Assembly (NCBI GenBank): GCA_030849075.1
Contig: JASAOO010003462.1
Coordinates: 1-64,000 of the forward strand
Length of the DNA: 64,000 nt
Direction of reading: 5' to 3'
Source of the DNA: Zelonia costaricensis
Taxonomy: Eukaryota; Euglenozoa; Kinetoplastea; Trypanosomatida; Trypanosomatidae
Both the position numbers and the translations under genes were made by a program. Under the pieces are notes generated by a model that saw only the letters and a program-made list of their open reading frames with translations, was not told the DNA's origin and did not search any database. Positions 37,499 to 47,560 of the stretch are shown one piece after another. Each line of letters begins with the position of its first letter. Positions within the stretch are counted from its first letter, which is position 1.

Positions 37499-39019
37499 TC
37501 ACCGCAGAGCGATGCGGTGGCTGCGGCGGGCGCGAACGGCGCTGATGGAGAACGACGTAGCGAGAGCCGATACCACCGCCAGAGCGACGGCGCCAAAAGA
37601 CAGCGCCACCGACTCAACCGCGACGTACGACTTGATGACCACGCCGCTTTTCATCCCGCTCAGCTCCTCTTGCACGGCCTCGGTGCAGTCGAGGGCATCA
37701 GAGAACCAGAAGCCACGGCCCACCTGAGCCGTCGTGCACCACGCCGCCCCCCTCCACCGCCCCGCCGCGCTGCCCGGGGTGCTCACCTCGCCGTCGGTGG
37801 ACACGTGGCGGACGCCGGCAGCGGTGCGCCCCGTATCCACCCCCGTCGCCGCCGCCGCTGTCGTAGAGGCCTCCGTCACGGCGGCCACAAGCTTCAGCGA
37901 GGCAACATCGGCGTTGGTGAAGAGGGAGTCCGCATACCAGGTGGTCACGTGCACGTCGAGGTAGACCTCGCACCGCACCTGGCGGCGGCTTCCGGAGAGC
38001 GGCGCGGCTGTGACGTTCTGCGTGTCCTCGTAGACACAGAAGGACGGCGCCTTGGCGAGGGCGAGGGCGGGCTTGAAGCGGAAGCGAAACTCTGTCGCCT
38101 CGCTCAGCCGGCACTGCTCCTCGCGCGTCGGTGGCCACGTGCTGAGGAGGTCGGCGTCGACGAACGGGTGCTGCAGGTCGCGCGCGAGCAGCGGGCTGAC
38201 GCGCAGCGCGCACGCAGGCGACACCGATGGCGGCACCCACACCGCCAGCGCGGCCGCGTGGTCGCCCACCGTGGCGAGGGTGGGGTACACCGCCGCGCTC
38301 ACGCAGAGATGGCGGCTGAGGTCGCCGACGAAGACAGTCACGTCGTACTCCCGATCAGTCTCGTCGCCGGCGTCCGTAAGCGGCTCCAGCGCCGCGCCGT
38401 CGTTCCCATCGGTCGTGCCGCCGTCAGCCAGCCCCTCGTCGCCGGCGGCGCGCGCGCCTACAAAGCCGTCCACCGACTCAGCCAGAAAGACGCCGAGGTG
38501 CAGCGTGCCGACGGAGTGCAGCAGCGTCGGCTCCACAGCGCGCTGCAGCACCGCTGCGCTCGCCGGCGACTCCGCCGGCGCGGTGTCGCTGCTCACCCGC
38601 TGCACCGCAACTTCCTCCGCAACGCGCCGAGCCGTCGCGCGACTCGGGACGGCGAAGCCGGTCAAGGGTATGATCGGGGCGAGCCTGGTCAGGTTCAGCG
38701 AGAGGGACTGCCGTGTTGCGGTAGCGGCGGAGCTTTTCTTCACGGAGGGCACTTCCAAGGTGGAGTCGAGCGTGCAGCGGTCCTCCATCAGGTCCATGTC
38801 GCCCAGCAGCGTCGGTGCAGAGGTGGCGGTCGTCTTGGACGTGACAAGGGTTGCAGCGTCGCTGTGCTGGAAAAGGTGGTAAGCCTGAAGTCGCCACGCG
38901 CTGCTTGCCGTCCCGGCCTGCGCGACCGACACGTGCAGCACCAGGAGAGCGAGGCACAGCGCGGCGACCCAAGACGCCAGGCGGCGCGCCGAGCCGTCAA
39001 ATGCGGAGGGTGGCCTCAT
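37499..39019 (-). CDS. Type I membrane protein with signal peptide, function unknown
   Basis: A 506-residue protein with a clear secretory signal (basic start, hydrophobic WVAALCLALLVLHVSVAQA to about residue 35), a large lumenal or extracellular region, and one helix near the C terminus (about 468-492) followed by a short Arg-rich cytosolic tail (RARRSHRIALR). Several N-glycosylation sequons are present (NLT, NVT). Cysteines occur mainly in the second half, suggesting disulfides. It is not obviously a surface amastin, GP63 or PSA protein: no Cys pattern, HExxH or Leu-rich repeats. The topology, and a segment reading HPFVDADLL, recall GPI-mannosyltransferase stabilising subunits (PIG-X/PBN1), but this is only a weak idea. 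The ATG at 39019 follows a good acceptor by 40 bases. Confidence 0.82.
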   Translation of the reverse strand: MRPPSAFDGSARRLASWVAALCLALLVLHVSVAQAGTASSAWRLQAYHLFQHSDAATLVTSKTTATSAPTLLGDMDLMEDRCTLDSTLEVPSVKKSSAATATRQSLSLNLTRLAPIIPLTGFAVPSRATARRVAEEVAVQRVSSDTAPAESPASAAVLQRAVEPTLLHSVGTLHLGVFLAESVDGFVGARAAGDEGLADGGTTDGNDGAALEPLTDAGDETDREYDVTVFVGDLSRHLCVSAAVYPTLATVGDHAAALAVWVPPSVSPACALRVSPLLARDLQHPFVDADLLSTWPPTREEQCRLSEATEFRFRFKPALALAKAPSFCVYEDTQNVTAAPLSGSRRQVRCEVYLDVHVTTWYADSLFTNADVASLKLVAAVTEASTTAAAATGVDTGRTAAGVRHVSTDGEVSTPGSAAGRWRGAAWCTTAQVGRGFWFSDALDCTEAVQEELSGMKSGVVIKSYVAVESVALSFGAVALAVVSALATSFSISAVRARRSHRIALR

Positions 39020-39059
39020 TGACGTGTCGGCCCTCCGCACCGTGCGCTTGTATGAGCGT

Positions 39060-39110
39060 CTGGGTGAAAGCGTAGGGGTGGGGAGCGGGATGAGGAGAAC
39101 GGGGTCACGC
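39060..39110 (-). promoter_or_regulatory. Candidate trans-splice acceptor, type I membrane protein
   Basis: A C/T-rich tract (39105-39066) ends in CTTTCACCCAG, with AG at 39061-39060, and a 40-base leader. Confidence 0.6.
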
Positions 39111-42100
39111 TGTGCAGAGGAGTGCGACAGGCCTCTCTCGTCGCTGACGGGACAGCGAACTTGGGTGACTGTGAGGGGCAGGGGGTGGGTGGAGAGGAGC
39201 CGCAGGGGCTCAGCTGCGCGGGAACACCGTACACGGAGATGAGGACAGAAGAAAGTGATGAGGCAGAGGACGCTGCAGGAGGCTAGGCAACCAGCACTAG
39301 AGCGGCAGTGCGGCGACCGCAAGCCGTGCGCAGACCTGGGCAGGCCACTCGCGTCTTCCTGAGATACCCGCGGCGAGGTGCCCTTGTCGGCTTCCGACAC
39401 GCTGGCAACACTACATAGCACATGTTCTTTTCTCGCCCTTTTTTTGTTGTCCGCGTTCGGTAGGAATTGGGCCGCTGGCACGCAGGGAGGGCAGGTTAGG
39501 AGAATAAGATAGAGATAGACGGAGGGGGTGGGGGAGTGAGTCGTGCAGAGGAAAAGAAAAAGAGGTGGAGAATGGTGGGCATGAAGGTTGACCTGCCGAG
39601 GGAGGGAGTGGGGGAGGGGGAAAGAAAAACAGGAGTTCGCTGGCGAAGCAGTAACACACAAAATGAAGGCAGCACGGCCTCCTGGTGTCACGTTATCGAG
39701 ACACCAGAGCCAGCGAGGAGGGAGGCAGGGGTGAGAGACTCCAGGGGGGCGGGGGGGAGGGGGACGGCACGCGTGCAAGCGCAGGACCAGAGGAGGCCGG
39801 AGTGCGCGACTCTGTGGGCGTCGATCTTTAGGACACTCAGCTGGCGTCACGCGGCGGCTGACGAGTGCGCGACTCCCTGTCTTTCCCCATTTTTCTCTCG
39901 CCCAATGGAACGTTCGGGACGAACGCCACTACCCTGAATACGTACCATCCGAATTTTGCGAGCTCCGGGGTACGGGACGGAGCGGAGTACGGGACGGGCA
40001 AAGCCTGGATAAGCAGGCTCTCTTCACGAGAGAGAACCCTCTCCCCGCGTCCCTTTCCCTACTCGCGGCCATTTCCCTGTTCCCTGCAAACAAAAGAAAA
40101 ACAGGGCTGCGGGGCTAACCCACACGGCGGTCACACCGATGCACACAAAGCCACACAAACACACAATACACCCACACGACACACCGCACTGCACCAGGAC
40201 CAACAACCACAATAGCGCCACGAAGCAAAGCTAGCAGAGAAGACAAAAGCGAGTGAACAAAAACAAGAAACAAACAAAAGAAGGGTTTATCGTCTGAAAC
40301 AGTGGAAGCAGAGTGATGGTTTCATTGAAAATGGAGGAAGAGAACGCACAGGAAAACACGACGCGAGGCGCACACGCACCGCTGAGAGTGTCTTCCTCAA
40401 CCTTCGTTCTCCCGCTCCTCCTCCGTGTTGAGTTGAGACAGCGCCCACGGCGTCTCGGGCAAAGGTGGGAGGTGAGGGAGGATCGACTGGAAGAGCGATG
40501 ACTTTCATGAGAAGAGCGCCGGCATGTGGACGTGAGCAGGCCGCAAGGTGAAGTTCTCAAGAGGCAAACGAGGCATGCGCATTGGCTCGTTGACGAATGT
40601 GCTGCTCCGTTTTCTGGTCGATCATGCTACCCGGCATGCTTGCCATGCCGTCGTGCACAACGCCTACACCCAGACATGAAAAACGGAATGCGACGGGAGG
40701 ACTCACAGAGGCGAACATGAGACGAGTTGACCACGCATGCGAACCCTGCAGAAAAAAAGCAGGGAGCTCGGTGCGAGCACAAAACTCGCAGCGGCTCGCT
40801 TGAGTTTGATCTGCGTGCGCCAGCAGCCAAAGAAAAAAGGAAGAAGAGAAAAGAAACTCCATGTGCCTCATCTGCACACCCAGAGAGAGAGACAAACAAA
40901 AGGCAGAAACGGAGCACAAGGAACAGCGCATCACAAAAGTGAACGCTCACGACAAGACACCAACCGCGTTAAACATGATTCGGGTATACCGGGGGGGGGG
41001 GAGGAAAGCACAGCGAGATCGGGGGAAAAAAACGACAAAGTAAGCCACGCACAGGTCAGCGTACAAAGGCACAACAAAAACAGCTCCCTTCATCATCGTG
41101 AGGCAGCGGCAAAACACACAAAAACAACACCAACAAAAAAGGGATACACGCGCAGGTTCACACGCACCACCGAAACGGAGAAGCAAGAGAGAAGCGAGGC
41201 GTTTCGTGAAAAAGGGGAAGAGAAAGCGACTTAGATGGGGCTATCCAGTCAAGAGAAAGAGCGGCGAGCACGTACGCGCACTCGCACGGACGCAGAGTGG
41301 CCTGTGAACTCTGGGCGCCCCCGCTGGCGACGCCGCATCAAGGCGGCCTGAGGACTGAAACGATGTAGTTTCCCGACTTGGAAGAGGTGAAAGAGGGTGG
41401 ATGCGGCAGCTTCCTCAGCCGCGGAGTGCGCACATTTTAGTGCGAGGCGGGCGCAGTTGCAGAGGGTGCTCCCGTCCCTCTCTCTCCTCCGCCTCATCCT
41501 CTTTCCTTTTGGCCCGCATCCAGACGCGTGAGCTTCGAGAGTGAAAGCCGTCGGTTCCTGGTGGACGTGCTTCTTCTCTCTCGCGCTCCGGCGTCCGCCG
41601 CGCCTGCTCTCAGATAGAGGGCTTAGTGGCAGTCGCTAGAAACGAAACAAACAAAAAGGTGTCCTCATCACTTGGGCTGTCAGCGTGGTGGGTTCTCGCG
41701 GCGGCTTCGTGCGGCGTGTGTCTGTTTCTGTTTTTTTTCTTCTTCTTTTTCGCCAGTGGCGCTCTTTCCGTTTCACGCCAGGCGATGCATGATCGAGGAT
41801 ACAGCCACGCTTGCGTTTCATGGCGCCAGACAGCATGTGCCGGCAAAGCCTCCCACCCCACCCCACCAACGCAGATTGTGCGTTGTTGCGCTCGAAAAGG
41901 ACGTGGGGGGCGCGACATATTCGGAGGAGATATCCTCTGCACTCCGTCCCCCGTCCACATATAAAACAGAAATGAAGAACAACGGCTGTGCTAGGCGCTG
42001 GTATGGTGGGTGGCGGAGGAAGGGGAGGGGGGGTAGGAGATCCGCTGCTCCGACTTCATCGCGGGGGTTTATTGAAGAGGGAGCTCTGCTGCTGCGGAAG

Positions 42101-45100
42101 CCAAATGGGCACCTCGACCGCAGCCGCCGCGACGGAGGTTCAGTCAAGGACAAGAGGAGCAGATGGCACCGTGACGCAAGCAGCGAAAAGAAGAAAACAC
42201 ACAAAACCAATCGGTGCGGCAGTCTTGGGGAGGATGAGCAACCGGAAGAAGCCTGCTGCTCTGGTACTCACTCCATCGCTGCCCGACTTCCCCTCGCCGC
42301 GCCGCCAAAAGCCATCACCCCATGTTCATGGCCGCCACCGCCGCACCACGTCGCGAGGGTGCGGTCAACACGCTACGCGAAAAAGAAGCGAGGGGCGTTT
42401 GGGTGCGAAGCCGGCAGCGCCGCTCACGCACCGCCCATCCCCCAGCCGGTAACTCATGTAAACACACAACAGGAAAAGGAATGTGCACGTTGATGACAAG
42501 TGGGAGAGAACGCGAGGAGGAGGAGGCACAGACGGTTGGGTTTGCGCGGGGGCAAAGCCGACGACCCGCAGCCACCCCTCCCGCTCAACTCGTACAGTGA
42601 CGTCTACCATGCATCACCGTCACCTTTCTTCCGTTCTTTCTAGAGATGCTGTCACGTGGTGCCGCCCTGTCACGAGGAAACAAGGAAGTGAGCAAGAAGC
42701 CAAGGTCTGCTGTATAACCGCAACTGGTGCGACTAAGCTCAAGACTCTTAAGACGAAGAGGCTTGTCTGAGAAAGGAAAGAGAGGATCCGCCAGTAAGTC
42801 GCGCACCGGCCCCGGCGGCAAGCACGAGGTGTGCGTTGACGGCCATTGCTGCTCCTTCTCCGATGCGAGGGCCTACACGAATGCGACGGCGACGTGTGCT
42901 TTGGACGGCGAGAACGTGAAGGGAGAGGGGGAGATGCGGAGGCAAGAATGAGCCAGGGCGATAAGCGTGGCCACGTAACAAGAAAACAAACACGAAGAAC
43001 AACGAAGCACCACCCGACAGCACTCATCAAGTTGCTGAAACAGACGCACACACACACACCAACACAACGACACCATCACATTCAGAGATGGCACATAAGA
43101 GCTCACCGGAACTATCGCACAGAAAAGGAGAGAAGAATGTGCGTCTCGGGCGAGAAGAGAACGCAAAAATATAGGATGCTGCACATGCGGCAGAAACAGA
43201 AAGCGGGAGTGTAAACCACAAAAAAGGAGAAAAAAAAAAGAACACACACAAGCGAGATCACACGGAAGCCGTGGGGCTGCTGGAGAGACTATTAGGGCGG
43301 ATCACCGAGTCAGTCCACGCTGATAAGTTCGAGAAACACCAAACACAACAGAAAGATGTGTAAGGGGGGAGAAACGGAATAAAGGACGGAGAGAGAAAGA
43401 GAGAAGAAGAAGAAGCCAACAAGAACCAATGACAAAAGCGACGCGAGCGAACCACGCGCCGCACGCGAAGACATGGAGCGAGGGATCGAGGCCGAGAAGA
43501 GCGTGTGACACGCCCCGGTACACGTCCGTTGAAGTCGGGACTCCGCCCTCCCCCCGCACACGCAGCCACCTCGCCACTCCGTTCGCGCGGCACGGAGGCA
43601 CCAATATAGATGAAGCGAAAAACAAAAGTGGCCTCAACCCGAGACGCGACCGAAGCGAAAGCGCAGAGAGGGGGAAGAAGGGGGAAAGAAACTACAGAGC
43701 TGCTGCTGGCGCCGCTTCTCCTCGAACGCTTCTCGACACGGCACACAAAGGCGGCGAGTGTCACGGCAAGGAACATGCCACAACCACACGGAGGACTGCG
43801 CTCCCTCCGCCCCTGCGTCTTCGAGGGGAGAAGAAAAGAAAGTGATTGCGGACTGTGCGAGAGGGAGCGTGAGACAGATGCCTTCCGTTCGAAGAGTCAG
43901 AGCCGCAGGTGTTAGGCTCATGCAAAGGCAGCAAGTAGACCACGGCGGAAAGAGAAACGGTGGGTGGGAGGTGGTGGCAGCTGCCGGTTTTACGAGGTGA
44001 TGGGGAGGAGACAGCCATTCTGTGACGCAGCGGGTAGCGGAGTCATGTGAAACATAAGAACAAAAACGTTTTGGAAGTTGCCACAACTACAGGTGTGTGT
44101 GTGTGGCTGTACCTGCGTGCGTGCACATCATTCTGCTCTAGACGTAGTGCTCCGGACAGCCGCGGATGAGGGAAAGTGGACTAGAGGCGGTTTTACGGTA
44201 TAAAGCACCCACAGCAGCTGTCGCCGCACTTCTTTTTTGTGCTTGTGGGCGAGGGCAGCTCTGCCCTCGCATGTCGGCGAGCAGCGCAGGTAGAAAAGCA
44301 GAGGAGAACCAGAACGAAAGAAACGCCAAAAAGGATGACGATTAAGTTCCGCCGGAGGGCACTTCCGGCAAGGGCTTCACGCGCACTCCGTTCTCCTTCG
44401 TGTTTACGTTTTGATGTGCGTGTTGTCGCCCGACACACGCACTTGTGGCTTGACTTGGCACCCAGCGGATGCCTTCGATTGCTGTTGTCCTTGCCCGTCG
44501 CCTCGAAGCGTGACAGATTCGGCTTCGTTCTTCAACCAGCCCCCGTAGCGAGGCTCGCGGCAGCGGTCAAGGCGCGGAAAAGACCAAAACAGGCACCGGA
44601 GAGCATCGTGCGAGAGAAAAGCGGAAGGCGCACGACGACGACGACCGCAGAAGAAAAAAAAGTGAAAGTCACCACTCAAAAAAAGGTAAGACAGCAATGA
44701 AGAGAGTGAAAGAGAGAAAGACGCATTCAGCAAACGACTCAGCTGACAGCACGGACACGCAGAGGCACAAAAGAGAAGAGATGATCTGTGGCACAACGAA
44801 AGAAGGGGAGGAGAGGTCACAACTCTCTCTCTCTCTCCGCCGACCAAATTACGTTTTGGTGCTCCGTCGCGGTGCCCGTGAACTCGCAGGAGAAAGAGAA
44901 GGGGTGCTCGTTGTGTGAGGCTGCCCTTCTCCTTAGTGTTTTCAGGTTCTCCTAGTCCTGCTGCGTTCGCCGGCAACTCACCACGAAGCCAAACGCTCAG
45001 ACAAGGCGTGTCTATGCAGACCCATGGTTCTAGCCCCTCTCCGCGTCTCCTCAACACTCGCGTTTGCCGCCTGGCACGGCACGTCACGTTTGCGCTGTGT

Positions 45101-45758
45101 GCAGGTTCATTCCCCGCCTCTATGTGTATTCCTATCGCCTGACTGTTTTCCCCTTTTTACTTTGCTAGCTGGGTGGTAGTCTAATGCTAGGGCGGGGACA
45201 CACTGCACACAGACACAGCAGGGCTGCAGAGCAAAGCCCGTGAGGTGAAACGCGTGGAGAAAGCGGAGGTGAGGCTACGTGGTGCGCAGGCGACGCAGTT
45301 GCTAAGGTATACAACGAGATTGCGGCGCACACACGAGGAGGGGAAAAAAAACGAGAGGAAAGGTAGGAGCGAGGAAACTTGAAAGGAGCCAATGATGACA
45401 CGGTGCCTCCACTCCCTTCCCCCCCCCCTTCACGTGAAAGGCGGGAGGGAGGGGAGGGAGGCGGAACGCTGGAGAGAAGAAGTGAAGGCTAACGCGGCCA
45501 TAGCTGGAAGTGATGAGGAGGTCCGAGCAACTACAATGAGGAGAGAACGTCACCGAGACACACGCACACAAGGGGACGCACAAAAAGGGGAAAGGAGAAC
45601 GCCACAGAGACTTTTGGAAGGGAGGCGGGAGGGGGGGGGAGAACGTGGAAGTGTAAGCGACGCCTTCACGCCCCTCGACTGCGCACAGTCAGGTGCACCG
45701 CGGCGGCTCCGATGAGGGGCAACAAATGAAGACACACACTGCGAGACCCCATGGGGAA

Positions 45759-45789
<31 letters not shown>

Positions 45790-46507
45790 GACGGCGTCGA
45801 TGTGCTTGACGACAGACATCGAAAGAGGGACAACTTCCACGGCAATGGAGGTGACGCGGCACTATAGGACACCAAAGGCAGGAACTCAGCGGGGTGGAAA
45901 GGAGAGGGAGGGAGGGGGTACGGAGGCGGGGCGGGGGGGGGGGCTGGCAGGAATCGACGGCTTCGTTGAAGCACTACGGTGGCAAGGTGACAAGGAAGAG
46001 GTGGTAAGTGGAGGAGAAGAAGGGGCATGCGTACACCGGTACGGGGGACTCACTGGGGCCGCCGTAGAGGAACACGAAAAAGGACGCCACAAACGAGGAG
46101 AAGCAACGTACGTTGAAGAAAGGGAGAACAAGGAGGTGTGAAGAGGCACGTCACAGAAGCGAAACAACAAACAAAAACAGGCGCGGAGAGAAGAGAGGAG
46201 GGGGGAGGGGTGAAGAGGGGGAGGCTGCGCAAAGCGGAGAAGCGCGAGAGGGCAGAGAGCCAGAGAGCAGGAAACAAACGGCAGAGCACGAGGGGAGGGG
46301 GGGAGGGGGAACTGCGCAAGGCAGTGGAACACGAAAACACGACACTCTCGCACTGGCAAGCACACCAAACAACAGAAAATGGCTGTACCACGTTGCAGGT
46401 TCGGTGTGCATCGCACACAAGCACAAACGCAGGTTAAACGTGAACTGCGCTCCTGTAAACTGGTCGCGTGCACGTTTTCTTCCCTTCTCTTACTCTCGCC
46501 TCAACCA
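39111..46507. other. 7.4 kb region without a recognisable gene
   Basis: No open frame on either strand has protein-like composition, recognisable motifs or a convincing start context; the frames present are Arg/Lys/Thr-rich on the plus strand or Ser/Phe/Leu/Cys-rich on the minus strand and come from simple sequence. Much of the stretch from about 40.0 to 46.4 kb is rich in A and G on the plus strand, so the transcribed sense is pyrimidine-rich with many potential splice-type tracts. An AC microsatellite lies at 45759-45784. No tRNA, rRNA or transposon signature was noticed. It may be the 3' UTR of the 339-residue protein gene, non-coding transcripts, or degenerate retroposon sequence. Confidence 0.6.
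45759..45784. repeat. AC microsatellite, about 13 units
   Basis: Uninterrupted AC dinucleotides inside the long gene-poor region (GT in the mRNA sense). Confidence 0.9.
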
Positions 46508-47527
46508 CTATCTGGAATACGGCGCCGTTGGCCAAGTCGTGAGCTCCGTGTCCGGCAGCACCCCTTCGGGCGACCGCACTGTGCGACGCGTCACGGAGGT
46601 GTGCGGGGTGCAGCCGCACGAGCCGGCGGCGATGTTCTCCGTCGACTCCAGTGCCCGCTTTGCCTCCATCCAGGCTCGCACGTTGGCCTGCCGCTTCTCG
46701 TCGATCCGCCGCTGCTCGTCCTCGCTGTACCGCGGGCAGCAGTTGTTTAGCCGCGACGACACGTCGCTGGTAGTGCTCTGCGGGCCCTGGTCGAGGCTGT
46801 CATCGGTGACGATGTTCGCGTCCGTCGACATGAAGGAAAAGCGGGTGAGGAGGCGTGTCGTGGCCGACGTACCAGGCTGCGCTGTGGCGAGCGGGGAGGC
46901 GGTGAAGGAGAGGTCGGAGCCGGAGGTGGAGGAGAGCGGAAGCTGCAACGACGGCGAGAACGCTTCCGCCGCGAGGCGACTCCCCGGGCGGGACGGCAGC
47001 CTCGCCCGGTTGCTCGGCACCGGGCTGTTCTCCACCGACTCCGCCTTCTTGCTGGGCTGCTGGAGACCCTTGACGGACTCGGCATCCATGGGCGCCAGCG
47101 ACAGCGGCGACACCCTGGACCGGCGCTTCTCGGCTGTCGGGTGGGGCTCCGCTGGGGCTGCCGTCTTGCTCGGCGGCTCCGCGGCGACTGAGCGCGCCGG
47201 CATGCCGGATGTCGGCGTCCGGGTCGTGGTGCTCGTCTCCGGGCTGGCGGAGGCGGCGTCTTCGAGGCCCAAATCGGCGGCCGACCCCTTCGACTCCTGC
47301 GCGGCGCGGCGCAGCTGGTAGTGACGGATGTAGCAGCACTCGAGACGGTGCCGGTCCTGCCGCAGCTCCCAGCACATGAGCGTGTGCTTGATCACTGACA
47401 AGAGCACAATTCCGCCCAGCGCGACGGCCCACCAGTACACAAAAAGCAGGTCAGCCAACGTGTCGTGGTAGTCGTGGTCATTGAAGAAGGTGCGCGTCGG
47501 CGTCGCGGCAGACATGTTCGCACTCAT
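46508..47527 (-). CDS. Single-helix membrane protein with Ser-rich disordered domain
   Basis: A 339-residue protein I do not recognise. The N terminus is acidic/His-containing (FFNDHDYHDTLADL), followed by one hydrophobic helix at about 29-48 (LFVYWWAVALGGIVLLSVI) and a juxtamembrane CWELRQDRHRLECCYIRH segment with cysteines that could be acylated. From about residue 75 the chain is Ser/Thr/Pro/Ala-rich with scattered basic and acidic residues, probably disordered and phosphorylated. A charged helical patch (RYSEDEQRRIDEKRQANVRAWMEAKRAL, about 265-292) near the end, then a Cys-containing tail. Without a signal peptide the topology is probably N-out/C-in or a reverse anchor. It is flanked by two very long gene-poor regions. 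The predicted splice acceptor touches the ATG at 47527, so the second Met (M5, 47515) may be used instead. Confidence 0.78.
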   Translation of the reverse strand: MSANMSAATPTRTFFNDHDYHDTLADLLFVYWWAVALGGIVLLSVIKHTLMCWELRQDRHRLECCYIRHYQLRRAAQESKGSAADLGLEDAASASPETSTTTRTPTSGMPARSVAAEPPSKTAAPAEPHPTAEKRRSRVSPLSLAPMDAESVKGLQQPSKKAESVENSPVPSNRARLPSRPGSRLAAEAFSPSLQLPLSSTSGSDLSFTASPLATAQPGTSATTRLLTRFSFMSTDANIVTDDSLDQGPQSTTSDVSSRLNNCCPRYSEDEQRRIDEKRQANVRAWMEAKRALESTENIAAGSCGCTPHTSVTRRTVRSPEGVLPDTELTTWPTAPYSR

Positions 47528-47560
47528 CTGCGCCGCCGGAACAATGGAAAGGAAAGAAAA
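47528..47560 (-). promoter_or_regulatory. Trans-splice acceptor directly next to the ATG
   Basis: A T/C-rich tract (CTTTTTTTCTTTCCTTTCC, about 47560-47541) is followed by the first AG at 47529-47528 in GGCGCAG, immediately before the ATG at 47527. Confidence 0.6.

Noticed and set aside
40737..41234. 165-residue plus-strand frame, Lys/Arg/Thr-rich
   Set aside because: Arises from A-rich simple sequence, on the strand opposite to all genes here.
44404..45087. 227-residue minus-strand frame in the long gene-poor stretch
   Set aside because: Ser/Leu/Phe-rich run from T/C simple sequence and no recognisable domain; not supported as a gene.
39111..46507. Possible strand-switch region or tRNA/rRNA cluster in the long gap
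   Set aside because: Genes on both sides point the same way, and no cloverleaf, B-box or rRNA-like sequence was noticed by eye. A tRNA scan would be decisive but was not possible.
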